6,586 nucleotides of DNA from Nocardioides sp. (GCA_021731205.1 JAKFXV010000163.1:1-6586), one strand, 5' to 3'. Counted from the stretch's first letter, positions 1 through 5,623 are shown. The notes: generated by a model from the sequence alone, not told the origin. Made by a program: numbers and translations.

Positions 1-128
1 GAGGCGGCCGTGGGTGTTTGGCTGGATGGCGGAGAGATGGATGGCGGGGCCTCGGTTGCACAGCCGGCCAGCAGCCCGCCCACGACGAGGGCGATCACAG
101 CCGAGGCTGTCGACCCGAGCCGGTTCAT
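1..128 (-). CDS. Lipoprotein precursor, N-terminal part (runs off the window)
   Basis: Only the first 42 codons are inside the window. On the minus strand an ATG at 128 overlaps the TGA of the upstream CapA-like gene (ATGA), so the two are probably one operon with coupled translation. The start encodes a short basic N-terminus (MNR), a hydrophobic stretch (about residues 9-20) and a clear lipobox, LLAGC, with Cys23 as the predicted lipidated residue. A Ser/Pro/Thr-rich linker follows, as is usual for surface lipoproteins of Gram-positive bacteria. By family knowledge the product would be exported, lipidated by Lgt, cleaved by LspA before Cys23 and held on the outer face of the membrane. The functional domain lies outside the window, so the role is unknown. 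The neighbour suggests a cell-envelope task. The lipoprotein call is firm; any function would be a guess. Confidence 0.82.
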   Translation of the reverse strand, partial: MNRLGSTASAVIALVVGGLLAGCATEAPPSISPPSSQTPTAA

Positions 129-1261
129 GAGGGCGGCCGGGGTGAGAGCTCGGTGCAGCCACGCAACCGGCGCCAGTCCGCGACGGCATCGGCCCGTGCC
201 TTGCCGGTGAGCTCGACAGGCCGGCCGCCGGGGCGGATCCGCGCCGGCACCCAGGTCTCCCCGACCACGGCTCCGTCCACGATCCGCAGCCGGAGGATGC
301 CCGAGTCGGGGACGGCGTCGTGGTACCAAAGGAAGTTTCCGAGCCCATAGTTGACGTACGCCGAGTTGCCGTTCGGCGAGGTGAGCCAGCCCGATCCGAG
401 CAAGACATGGGTATGCGTGCCGACGATCACGTCGGCGCCGGCCGCGGCGAGCCGCCGGGCGAGACTTCGCTGTCGCGGGGTCGGGCAGCCCTGGAACTCC
501 ACGCCCCAGTGCAGGTAGACCACCACGACGTGGTCGACCGCTGCGGCAGCACGCACGGCAGCAACGAGTGCACGACCGGCGTCGGAGTGGGCCGCAGCCA
601 GGCCGGGGGAGTCCGGATCGGCCTCCCACAGCGGGCTGGAACCCTCGCGCGGAGAGTCGTCGGCGGCGATGAAGGCGACGTCGGTGCCGCGGATCGAGAC
701 GCGGTACGGCGCGAACGCGTCGGCCCGGTCGACCCCCACGCCGAGCACGGGGATCGGGCCCGTGCGTCTGGCAGCGAGCGTGTCACGAAGCCCGACGGCG
801 CCGAAGTCGACCCCGTGGTTGTTGGCGACCGAGACCACGTCGACGCCGGCGGCAGCGAGCAGGTCAAGGGCGGCTGGGGAGCTGCGGAAGTGGTAGCGCT
901 CGCTGGCGACCTCGAGCTCCTTGGGCGTACGCCGTCCGCGTTCGGTGATCGCCGACTCCAGATTGGCCATGGTCACGTCGGCTTCGCCCAGCGCGCCTGA
1001 GATGGCTCCCAGCCCGGTGTCCGGGTCGTCCAGCAGGGCTCGCAGCTGCGCCTCGAAGTGGATGTCGCCGACGAAGGCCAAGGTGAGCTCGCCCTGAGGC
1101 CCGGGATCGGGCTGTTCGGGTTGGCTGGGCGGGTCGTCTCTGGTCGACGGGGTCGGCTCCCGGGCCTGGTCGGCGCCGCGTCCGCTCGCATCCTGGGTCG
1201 CGACCCCCAGCATCAACGCGAGTGTGGCGACGGCCGCTGGCACCCCCGACTTGATGGCCAT
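125..1261 (-). CDS. CapA family (PGA_cap) secreted metallophosphatase-fold protein
   Basis: This 378-residue protein belongs to the CapA/PgsA-like family, whose fold is that of calcineurin-type metallophosphatases. The founding member acts in poly-gamma-glutamate capsule export, but most actinobacterial members have no proven substrate. Residues 1-26 look like a Sec signal peptide (K4, then a hydrophobic core) without a lipobox, followed by a Pro/Glu-rich linker to about 57. The family motifs appear in order: FVGDIHF (63-69), NLES (100-103), VANNHGVDFG (145-154), HWGVEF (251-256), GTHTHV (281-286) and YGLGNF (305-310). The Asp, Asn and His residues in these are the expected metal ligands and all are present. 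Length and motif order fit an intact protein. The ATG at 1261 is the first start. No ribosome binding site precedes it, and a TAGGGT element 6 nt upstream suggests a leaderless message. The stop overlaps the following lipoprotein start. A true capsule role is not supported, because no capB/capC genes are seen. Confidence 0.9.
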   Translation of the reverse strand: MAIKSGVPAAVATLALMLGVATQDASGRGADQAREPTPSTRDDPPSQPEQPDPGPQGELTLAFVGDIHFEAQLRALLDDPDTGLGAISGALGEADVTMANLESAITERGRRTPKELEVASERYHFRSSPAALDLLAAAGVDVVSVANNHGVDFGAVGLRDTLAARRTGPIPVLGVGVDRADAFAPYRVSIRGTDVAFIAADDSPREGSSPLWEADPDSPGLAAAHSDAGRALVAAVRAAAAVDHVVVVYLHWGVEFQGCPTPRQRSLARRLAAAGADVIVGTHTHVLLGSGWLTSPNGNSAYVNYGLGNFLWYHDAVPDSGILRLRIVDGAVVGETWVPARIRPGGRPVELTGKARADAVADWRRLRGCTELSPRPPS

Positions 1262-1267
1262 GGGCGC

Positions 1268-1273
1268 ACCCTA
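1268..1273 (-). promoter_or_regulatory. Probable -10 element of the CapA-like gene (leaderless)
   Basis: On the minus strand TAGGGT (1273 to 1268) fits the actinobacterial TANNNT -10 pattern. Exactly 6 nt separate it from the ATG at 1261, which places transcription start at or next to the A of the ATG. No convincing -35 box is visible. The gene lacks a Shine-Dalgarno sequence, which agrees with leaderless translation. Confidence 0.45.
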
Positions 1274-1275
1274 GT

Positions 1276-1283
1276 CACGCGTG
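1276..1283. promoter_or_regulatory. 8-bp palindrome between divergent promoters, possible operator
   Basis: CACGCGTG is a perfect palindrome placed between the two divergent -10 elements, in the area where the rightward promoter's -35 box should lie. A dimeric regulator bound here could affect both units. No regulator gene is adjacent, and an 8-bp palindrome in GC-rich DNA can arise by chance, so this is only a candidate. Confidence 0.2.
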
Positions 1284-1296
1284 CCAAAGCGCGTAG

Positions 1297-1302
1297 TACG
1301 TT
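1297..1302 (+). promoter_or_regulatory. Probable -10 element of the membrane protein gene (leaderless)
   Basis: TACGTT fits TANNNT and lies exactly 6 nt before the GTG at 1309, mirroring the arrangement on the other strand. No Shine-Dalgarno sequence precedes the GTG, so a leaderless transcript beginning at or near the start codon is the simplest reading. No clear -35 box is seen. Confidence 0.42.
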
Positions 1303-1308
1303 GACCAG

Positions 1309-1896
1309 GTGACTGGGGTGGCAATCCCCGTGCGCTGGGGCGGCATCGCTGCCCTGGTCGGCGCGCTGTGCTGGGCGATCAAGGGCGCCAGCATCTTGAT
1401 CACCGGCTATCAGCCGCCTGTGATCTTCGAGGCCGCCCCGGCTCTCTTCGCGGTCGCGCTGGTGTCATTGGCGGGTTCGGCGCTGGCTCGTGCGCTGGGG
1501 GCGGGTGTTGCCCCGTCGACCAGGGACCGTGCTGTCTACGCGCTCGGGGTGGTGGCCTGGATCGCCGGTGTCGTGTCGGCAGTCACGGCTTTCGGAGAGG
1601 AAGTCTGGGGACCGGCGATCGCCGTGGCCTCGCTCAGCACCCTCACCGGCCTGGTGCTCTACGGCGTCGGCGGTCGCGGGGCCATCCCCCCGCTGCCCGG
1701 CGCGCTGCCCGCGCTGGCGATCGGCATCGGCTCGATCCCCATCATCGTGGTCGGCGGCGCCCTGTCCGAAGTCAACGAGCGGCTTCTGGAGCTCTCGGTG
1801 CTCGTCCTCGCCGGCCTGTGGGCCTGGCTGGGGCTGGTGCTTCTCGCGCCGCGAGTGGCCGAACCCGCCAGCTTGCCCGCCGCAGAGCTCTCGTAG
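1309..1896 (+). CDS. Six-helix integral membrane protein of unknown function
   Basis: I do not recognise this 195-residue protein. It is mostly hydrophobic, with about six predicted membrane helices near residues 11-33, 43-64, 76-96, 101-122, 131-150 and 158-180. Short polar loops lie between them, and the C-terminal tail is short and Ala/Pro-rich. No catalytic or transport signature is visible. The loop residues GYQPP (33-37) and FGEEVWGP (94-101) are the most distinctive stretches. GTG at 1309 was chosen because it is the first start after the divergent promoter and sits 6 nt from a -10 element. A second GTG at 1318 would remove only three residues. The gene is followed 8 bp later by an acetyltransferase, so the two are probably cotranscribed. 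Reading-frame quality and hydrophobic pattern make it a real gene; its function is open. Confidence 0.8.
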   Translation: MTGVAIPVRWGGIAALVGALCWAIKGASILITGYQPPVIFEAAPALFAVALVSLAGSALARALGAGVAPSTRDRAVYALGVVAWIAGVVSAVTAFGEEVWGPAIAVASLSTLTGLVLYGVGGRGAIPPLPGALPALAIGIGSIPIIVVGGALSEVNERLLELSVLVLAGLWAWLGLVLLAPRVAEPASLPAAELS

Positions 1897-1904
1897 GTGT
1901 CGCC

Positions 1905-2747
1905 GTGTCCGACTCGATCGTGCCGCAAGGGGAGACGCTCAGCTCGGGCTGGGAGCGGGAGGTCCCGGTCGACGACACCTTGATCCGCCGGGCGGTTCTG
2001 CTGCACGCTTCTTGGGCAGCCGCCGTCCCGGAGTCACTCGGTCGGCCGTTCGCGCGCACCGAGCGCTGGTCGGGAGGCTTCGTCGGGGATCGCGGGGAGC
2101 TGACGAACCCGATCATCGTGACCCAGCCGGTGACTTCGGCTGGACGGTTCGCCGAGCTCCTCGGGGAGGTGGGCGAGATCGTGCCGCCACGGGCGCCGTA
2201 CTTCTTGTTGAGCCCGTTCCCGACCCCCGACCTGACGCCGTACGGCCTGGGGCTGATCGGTCATCCGCCGCTGATGGTGCGGTTCCCTGGTGACGCCGCA
2301 CCGGATCTTCGACCGGGTGTCGAGCTGATACAGGTGGCAGACGCCGACACCCTCGCCGTGGCCGAGCGGGTCCTGGTCGAGGGATACCCGATGCCCGACC
2401 TGCTGCCCCTGCAACCAGGCTCGATCCTGGCCCCGCCGCTGATCGGCGATGGCACCACGCGGGTCTGGCTGGCTCTGGTGGACGGGGTGCCAGCTGCCGT
2501 CGCGGCTGCCCACGTCTGGGCCGAGTCGGTCTTGGTCGAGTACGTCGCGTCGCTGCCCGCGGCTCGGGGGCGGGGCGCCGGCGCCGCCGTGACCTGGGCC
2601 GCGACCACGTGCCGACCGGACCTGCCGGCGTTCCTCGTCGCCAGTGACGACGGCCGACCGCTCTACGAGCGGATGGGGTTTGTTGCCCTCGAGCGGTGGA
2701 CCGCCTGGCTGCGGCCAGCAGCAGATTCAGGACGCGTTGGCGAGTGA
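1905..2747 (+). CDS. GNAT-family acyltransferase
   Basis: This 280-residue protein carries a GNAT (Gcn5-related N-acetyltransferase) fold in its C-terminal half, so it probably moves an acetyl or related acyl group from CoA to an amine. The substrate cannot be told. A beta strand VEYVASL (211-217) leads into the acetyl-CoA pyrophosphate-binding loop RGRGAG (221-226) and its helix, and GRPLYERMGF (250-259) is the typical late motif ending in a conserved Phe. The N-terminal 130 residues match nothing I know and may be a second, degenerate domain. The open frame extends far upstream into the membrane protein gene, but that part is Arg-rich shadow sequence. GTG at 1905 is preferred because AGGTG lies 5 nt before it and it follows the previous stop by 8 bp. 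The last 21 bp overlap the end of the sigma factor gene on the other strand. Confidence 0.85.
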   Translation: MSDSIVPQGETLSSGWEREVPVDDTLIRRAVLLHASWAAAVPESLGRPFARTERWSGGFVGDRGELTNPIIVTQPVTSAGRFAELLGEVGEIVPPRAPYFLLSPFPTPDLTPYGLGLIGHPPLMVRFPGDAAPDLRPGVELIQVADADTLAVAERVLVEGYPMPDLLPLQPGSILAPPLIGDGTTRVWLALVDGVPAAVAAAHVWAESVLVEYVASLPAARGRGAGAAVTWAATTCRPDLPAFLVASDDGRPLYERMGFVALERWTAWLRPAADSGRVGE

Positions 2748-3458
2748 GAGCTTCGTCTTCAGCGTCATCGTCACCTTCGTGTGCAACTGGCTGACCCGCG
2801 ACTCCGTGACGCCGAGCACCTGGCCGATCTCAGCGAGCGTCAGGCCCTCGAAGTAGTACAGCGCGACGATGACCTGGTCGCGCTCGGCGAGTTGGCGCAC
2901 GGCCTCCAGCAACTCGGGTCCCAGGTCGATGTCGCCGGAACCGTCGGCGGCCTTGGGCAGCAGTTCGTCGCCCACGCCGAGCTCGTCGATGCTGGCGACG
3001 TTGGTGTAGGAGACCTTGCGGTAGGTCTCTCGCAGATCGGTGATCGCGATCTGCAGCTCGGCAGCGATCTCGCGATCGGTCGGAGTGCGACCCAGCGACG
3101 TCTCCAGACTCGCCTGGGCGCGCTCGATGTCACGCTTCTTCTCACGCAACGACCGCGGGACCCAGTCCGAGGACCGCAGGCTGTCGATCATGGCTCCGCG
3201 GATGCGTGGCACGGCGTAGGTCTGGAACTGCAGGCCGCGTTCGAGCTCGAACTTGTCGATTGCGTCGATCAGACCGATCACGCCCTCGGAGATCAGGTCG
3301 CCTTGCTCAACGCTTTGTGGGAGACCCGATCGCACCCTGCCGGCGACGTACTTGACCAGGGGTGAGTACTGCACTACCAGCCGGTTGCGCAGTTCGAGGT
3401 CGCCGGTGGACTTGTAGCGCTGCCACAACTCGACGACCCAACGGTCCTGATCGCTCAT
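2727..3458 (-). CDS. whiG: RNA polymerase sigma factor, WhiG/FliA (sigma-28) family
   Basis: This 243-residue sigma factor directs RNA polymerase to a dedicated promoter set. In Streptomyces WhiG starts spore-chain development; in flagellated bacteria FliA/SigD drives late flagellar genes. Region 2 (about 26-95) contains YSPLVKYVAGRV and the core-binding and -10 helices, with GLIDAIDKF and TYAVPRIRGAMID. Region 3 (about 99-150) opens with DWVPRSLREKKRDIERA. Region 4 (about 185-236) holds the -35-reading helix-turn-helix with GLTLAEIGQVLGVTESRVSQLHTK. All parts are present and the length fits the family. ATG at 3458 is the only start, because an in-frame TGA lies 24 codon-bases upstream; GAGG lies 3 nt before it. 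It ends a run of pilus genes on the same strand, and WhiG-like promoter motifs precede both pilins. The symbol marks the family; the local target may be pili rather than sporulation or flagella. No anti-sigma gene is seen. Confidence 0.93.
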   Translation of the reverse strand: MSDQDRWVVELWQRYKSTGDLELRNRLVVQYSPLVKYVAGRVRSGLPQSVEQGDLISEGVIGLIDAIDKFELERGLQFQTYAVPRIRGAMIDSLRSSDWVPRSLREKKRDIERAQASLETSLGRTPTDREIAAELQIAITDLRETYRKVSYTNVASIDELGVGDELLPKAADGSGDIDLGPELLEAVRQLAERDQVIVALYYFEGLTLAEIGQVLGVTESRVSQLHTKVTMTLKTKLSLANAS

Positions 3459-3469
3459 GGGCCTCTTTA

Positions 3470-3490
3470 CGAACGGGGATCAGACGTTCG
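3470..3490. promoter_or_regulatory. Inverted repeat in the leader of the sigma factor gene
   Basis: CGAACG (3470-3475) and CGTTCG (3485-3490) form a perfect 6-bp inverted repeat around a 9-nt spacer, 11 to 32 nt upstream of the sigma factor start codon. It could be an operator or an mRNA hairpin just ahead of the ribosome binding site. The spacing does not fit the LexA box (GAAC-4 nt-GTTC). A TACATT hexamer on the minus strand (3497 to 3492), just upstream, could be a -10 box but lacks a -35 partner. Confidence 0.3.
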
Positions 3491-3529
3491 GAATGTACAC
3501 GCTTCAACTGACCCGGCGTGGCACATTCG

Positions 3530-3543
3530 CCGGCTTCGGCCGG
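3530..3543 (-). terminator. Short GC hairpin after the unknown gene, possible weak terminator
   Basis: CCGGC and GCCGG form a 5-bp perfect stem around a 4-nt loop (TTCG on the plus strand, CGAA on the minus), 13 nt beyond the stop of the unknown gene and upstream of the sigma factor. No T-run follows, so this may be a weak terminator or RNA-processing point, or chance in GC-rich sequence. Confidence 0.25.
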
Positions 3544-3556
3544 AACGTCCACCGGT

Positions 3557-4051
3557 TCAGTCGTCGAGGAACGCGATCTCGTCCAGAAGCGCGCGCGACC
3601 GGGAGCTCGCTGTCGAGGCGGGCGACGGCACGCCGTGGGACTCGGGCGCCGCCTCCACCAGCAGCGCAGCATGGCTGGGCTTGTAGTCCCCGCCGGCCAC
3701 GTCATGGGTCTGCCCACCGGCGGCGGACGCGGTGGCGAACTCGCGGTCGAAGTCGTAGCCGTAGTCGTCCATCGGCCATGAGTCCTGCGCGGGCAGTGAT
3801 GCAGCGGTCTCGTAGGTCGCACCGCCGTCCACGGCGTCGTCGTACGCCGGGGTGGTCGGTATCTCCAGTGGCGGTGAGACGGCCTGGGTCTCCACCGAGC
3901 GGAGCATGCCGAACATTCCCCGAGCCAGCATGGTCATCTCCAACGCGGCCTGCTCGGTGGTGCGCACATCCATCCGCGACACCCGAACGGGGGCGCCGGT
4001 GGCTGCCCCGAGGTGGCGTCCGGCCGGGTCCTCGGCCAAGTGATGGGTCAT
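3557..4051 (-). CDS. Unrecognised acidic, probably disordered protein
   Basis: I do not recognise this 164-residue protein. It has no signal peptide and no membrane segment, so it is probably cytoplasmic. A likely amphipathic helix rich in Met and Leu spans about 27-54 (MDVRTTEQAALEMTMLARGM within it). The rest is low in structure-forming residues and rich in Ala, Asp, Ser, Pro and Tyr, with a DDYGYDFD stretch near 95-102 and an acidic C-terminus, DEIAFLDD. The amino-acid mix is balanced, while the other frames here are Arg-rich, so this frame is the coding one. ATG at 4051 is preferred because GAGGA lies 4 nt before it. A TTG at 4075 overlapping the upstream stop would add eight residues but has no binding site. 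It sits between a TadE-like gene and the sigma factor, so a role in pilus assembly or in controlling the sigma factor is possible but unproven. Confidence 0.7.
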   Translation of the reverse strand: MTHHLAEDPAGRHLGAATGAPVRVSRMDVRTTEQAALEMTMLARGMFGMLRSVETQAVSPPLEIPTTPAYDDAVDGGATYETAASLPAQDSWPMDDYGYDFDREFATASAAGGQTHDVAGGDYKPSHAALLVEAAPESHGVPSPASTASSRSRALLDEIAFLDD

Positions 4052-4071
4052 GGCGTCCTCGATGATCGCGG

Positions 4072-4530
4072 TCAACTGAACGGGAGCGCATCGACGGTCA
4101 CAGTCACGCTGACCTCGGTCTTGCTGCGCAGCTGCGGGATGCGGTGAAACAGGATCGTGGGGGCGGTTCGAGTCGCTTTCAGCGTAATGCGGCCGTCTTG
4201 GAACATCGTGAAACCATGCGGGCTCACCACAAGATTTCTTGACTTTCCTTCCGCGCGCGCCGCTTCGAGCGCAAGGAGTGCGGTCTGCTGGGTAGCGGTC
4301 TTGCCTTGCACGGCCACCGTGGCGGCATAGCCGGCCTGCTTGGCGGCATCGGGCAGCTGCATCCGGGTGAGAACGACCGACCCGCCGTCGATGGCACCGA
4401 CGATGAGCACGGCCGAGAAGGCCAGCAGCAGCAGCGGTCGGAGGAAACCCAGGCGCGAAGCAGCCTCCGCGCGAACGCTCGGCTGCTGCCGGCCCGCAGG
4501 CCGGGGTTGGGTCGGGGGTCGATTAGGCAC
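4072..4530 (-). CDS. TadE-like single-pass membrane or pseudopilin protein
   Basis: This 152-residue protein has a Pro/Arg/Gln-rich cytoplasmic N-terminus (1-28), one membrane helix (about 29-48) and an outer domain of about 100 residues. The stretch from the helix end, AIDGGSVVLTRMQLPDAAKQ (46-65), continuing GYAAT, resembles TadE-type proteins, in which a hydrophobic helix is followed by D-G-x-x-x-x-x-R-x-Q-L-x-x-A-A. The family serves pilus assembly or the cell surface. The helix has no prepilin Gly/Glu5 pair, so cleavage by a prepilin peptidase is not predicted. GTG at 4530 overlaps the upstream pilin stop by 8 bp, and no other start lies between that stop and the helix, so translation is probably coupled to the pilin. 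Longer starts at 4572 or 4611 would lie deep inside the pilin gene. Its position behind a pilin suggests a minor pilus component. The family call is moderate; the gene itself is convincing. Confidence 0.68.
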   Translation of the reverse strand: MPNRPPTQPRPAGRQQPSVRAEAASRLGFLRPLLLLAFSAVLIVGAIDGGSVVLTRMQLPDAAKQAGYAATVAVQGKTATQQTALLALEAARAEGKSRNLVVSPHGFTMFQDGRITLKATRTAPTILFHRIPQLRSKTEVSVTVTVDALPFS

Positions 4531-4978
4531 AGGTCGTCGCAGCCACGGTGCTGAACTGCAGGCCGCCCGCACCGGAGAAGTAGGCCATCTGGGCGGTCGC
4601 GGAGTTCGCATTGGTTGCTCCGGCGTTCCAGGCGAACAGGCAGTAGGCGCCCAGCGTGGCTGCGGATGCGGTGAGGGTCACGGTGTTGCCGGGGCTGACC
4701 TTGGCGCCGGCCAGCGCGCCGGTGCCGGCGGTGGTGCTGGTGGCGGTGTCGTTGCCGGTCGAGACCGACGGGTTGTCCACAACCCAGGTCTCGATCTGGG
4801 AGGCGGCGCCCCTGAGGTCGGCCTTCAACGAGGCGTCGACGCCCTTCTTGCGCTGGTTGAGGAAGATCGGGATCGCGATCGCGGCGAGGATGCCGATGAT
4901 CACGATGACGACGAGGAGCTCGATCAGAGTGAAGCCCTGATCCTTGTCCCGAAGGGACCTCTGTAGGCGAGCGATCAT
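4523..4978 (-). CDS. pilA: Type IV pilin, second tandem copy
   Basis: This is a 151-residue prepilin. A 15-residue leader ends in Gly15; the mature protein would begin at Phe16 with FTLIE, where Glu20 is the conserved Glu5. The hydrophobic helix runs to about residue 39 and ends in IFLNQRKK. By family knowledge PilD-type peptidase cuts after Gly15 and methylates Phe16, and the subunits polymerise through the helix. The outer domain has a Ser/Thr-rich stretch (72-89) and two cysteines, C113 and C150, which could close a C-terminal disulfide loop. ATG at 4978 follows AGGAG by 5 nt. The longer open frame to 5095 is intergenic sequence and lacks pilin features. It differs from the upstream copy at about 20 of 151 residues. 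A WhiG-like promoter motif lies at 5017-5044. The TadE-like gene overlaps its stop. Confidence 0.95.
   Translation of the reverse strand: MIARLQRSLRDKDQGFTLIELLVVIVIIGILAAIAIPIFLNQRKKGVDASLKADLRGAASQIETWVVDNPSVSTGNDTATSTTAGTGALAGAKVSPGNTVTLTASAATLGAYCLFAWNAGATNANSATAQMAYFSGAGGLQFSTVAATTCA
4833..4927 (-). repeat. 95-bp block identical to 5478-5572 (pilin helix region)
   Basis: This block codes for residues 18-49 of the second pilin, nearly all of the hydrophobic helix. It matches the same part of the first pilin base for base, including all synonymous positions, whereas the sequence on both sides differs at silent sites. This suggests recent gene conversion or a recent duplication with strong local constraint. 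Confidence 0.85.
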
Positions 4979-5016
4979 GGGTTCTCCTGGGGAAGCTGCC
5001 TGGTGGACTGTTATCT

Positions 5017-5044
5017 GTCTCGGCACACGGGGCGGTGGTCTTGA
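5017..5044 (-). promoter_or_regulatory. Candidate WhiG/FliA-type promoter of the second pilin
   Basis: On the minus strand TCAA (5044 to 5041), 16 nt of spacer and GCCGAGAC (5024 to 5017) match the sigma-28/WhiG pattern TAAA-15 or 16 nt-GCCGATAA at 3 of 4 and 6 of 8 positions. The motif ends 38 nt before the pilin ATG. The spacing is the same as that in front of the first pilin, which is the best support. No sigma-A type promoter is evident in this gap. Confidence 0.5.
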
Positions 5045-5064
5045 GCGATCTGGGCAACTAATGG

Positions 5065-5108
5065 CCCAACGAGGCCGAATGCCCAACGAGGCCAAATGCC
5101 CAACGAGG
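5065..5108. repeat. Three tandem copies of a 17-bp repeat
   Basis: The core CCCAACGAGG occurs at 5065-5074, 5082-5091 and 5099-5108, an exact 17-bp period. The spacers CCGAATG and CCAAATG differ by one base. The third copy forms one arm of the large hairpin at 5101-5140. Each copy could pair with the opposite arm, allowing alternative RNA structures between the two pilin genes. Confidence 0.85.
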
Positions 5109-5140
5109 GTGGAGCGGCGTCCGCCGCACCACCCTCGTTG
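5101..5140 (-). terminator. Large hairpin between the two pilin genes, probable terminator or stability element
   Basis: A 12-bp arm (CAACGAGGGTGG), one mismatch, a 6-bp arm (GCGGCG), a 2-nt loop and their complements give an 18-pair stem over 40 nt. It starts 27 nt past the stop of the first pilin on the minus strand. No clear T-run follows (GGGCATTTGG), so it may end transcription by a U-independent route, protect the mRNA 3' end, or lower read-through into the second pilin. Confidence 0.7.
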
Positions 5141-5167
5141 AAAGGGGAAGTTGCTACTTCAGCTGGG

Positions 5168-5623
5168 TCACGCGCACGTGGTGGCTGCCACGGTGCCGGT
5201 CTGCAGACCGCCGGCCTGCGAGATGTAGGCCATCTGCGCGGTGGCCGAGGTGGCGCTGGTGGCGCCGGCGTTCCAGGCGAACAGGCAGTACGCACCCACG
5301 GTGGCCGCGGAAGCGGTCAGCGTGACGGTGTTGCCCGGGCTGACCTTGGCGTTGAGCAACGCGCCGGTGCCAGCGGTGGTGCTGGTGGCGGAGTCGTTGC
5401 CGGTCGTGACCGAGGGGTTGTCCACGATCCACGTCTCAACCTGAGTGGCTGCGCCCTTGAGGTCGGACTTCAGCGAAGCGTCGACGCCCTTCTTGCGCTG
5501 GTTGAGGAAGATCGGGATCGCGATCGCGGCGAGGATGCCGATGATCACGATGACGACGAGGAGCTCGATCAGGGTGAAGCCCTGGTCCTTCTCCTTCATG
5601 GACTTCTGCAGTCGAGCGATCAT
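5168..5623 (-). CDS. pilA: Type IV pilin, first tandem copy
   Basis: This is a 151-residue prepilin, the same length as the downstream copy. A Lys-rich 15-residue leader ends in QG, followed by FTLIE (Phe16 as mature residue 1, Glu20 as Glu5), a hydrophobic helix to about residue 39, a Ser/Thr-rich stretch (72-89) and cysteines C113 and C150. ATG at 5623 follows AGGAG by 7 nt. The open frame continues to 5737, but that part covers the promoter region and has no pilin character. Changes against the other copy cluster in the leader and in the outer domain (residues 90, 91, 123, 125, 134, 136, 142 and 143), the parts that would face other subunits or the outside. A WhiG-like promoter motif lies 81 nt upstream, and a strong hairpin follows the stop, so this copy may form its own transcript. 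It is probably the major pilin, but nothing here shows which copy is expressed more. Confidence 0.95.
   Translation of the reverse strand: MIARLQKSMKEKDQGFTLIELLVVIVIIGILAAIAIPIFLNQRKKGVDASLKSDLKGAATQVETWIVDNPSVTTGNDSATSTTAGTGALLNAKVSPGNTVTLTASAATVGAYCLFAWNAGATSATSATAQMAYISQAGGLQTGTVAATTCA
5478..5572 (-). repeat. 95-bp block identical to 4833-4927 (pilin helix region)
   Basis: Partner of the identical block in the second pilin, also coding for residues 18-49. The pilin leaders also share a 16-nt stretch around the ribosome binding site, AGCTTCCCCAGGAGAA on the minus strand (5629-5644 and 4982-4997), while the sequence further upstream is unrelated. Confidence 0.85.

Noticed and set aside
320..1000. 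Rightward 226-codon open frame opposite the CapA-like gene
   Set aside because: It lies wholly inside a gene with all family motifs on the other strand, and its composition is typical of a GC-rich antisense frame.
1368..1904. Long N-terminal extension of the acetyltransferase frame
   Set aside because: The translation here is Arg/Gly-rich shadow sequence of the membrane protein gene; the real start is GTG at 1905, next to an AGGTG binding site.
3470..3490. SOS (LexA) box upstream of the sigma factor
   Set aside because: LexA sites in actinobacteria need GAAC-4 nt-GTTC; here 11 nt separate GAAC and GTTC.
3457..4065. Rightward 202-codon open frame opposite the unknown protein
   Set aside because: It is extremely Arg-rich with long RR runs, as expected for a shadow frame; the minus-strand frame has balanced composition.
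5065..5140. Short CRISPR-like array
   Set aside because: The repeat core is 10 bp with 7-bp near-identical gaps, only three copies and no variable spacers; it is a simple tandem repeat linked to a hairpin.
5505..5545. Dense GATC/CGATCG palindromes in the pilin gene as a regulatory site
   Set aside because: They result from Ile and Ala codons of the hydrophobic helix and appear identically in both copies inside coding sequence.
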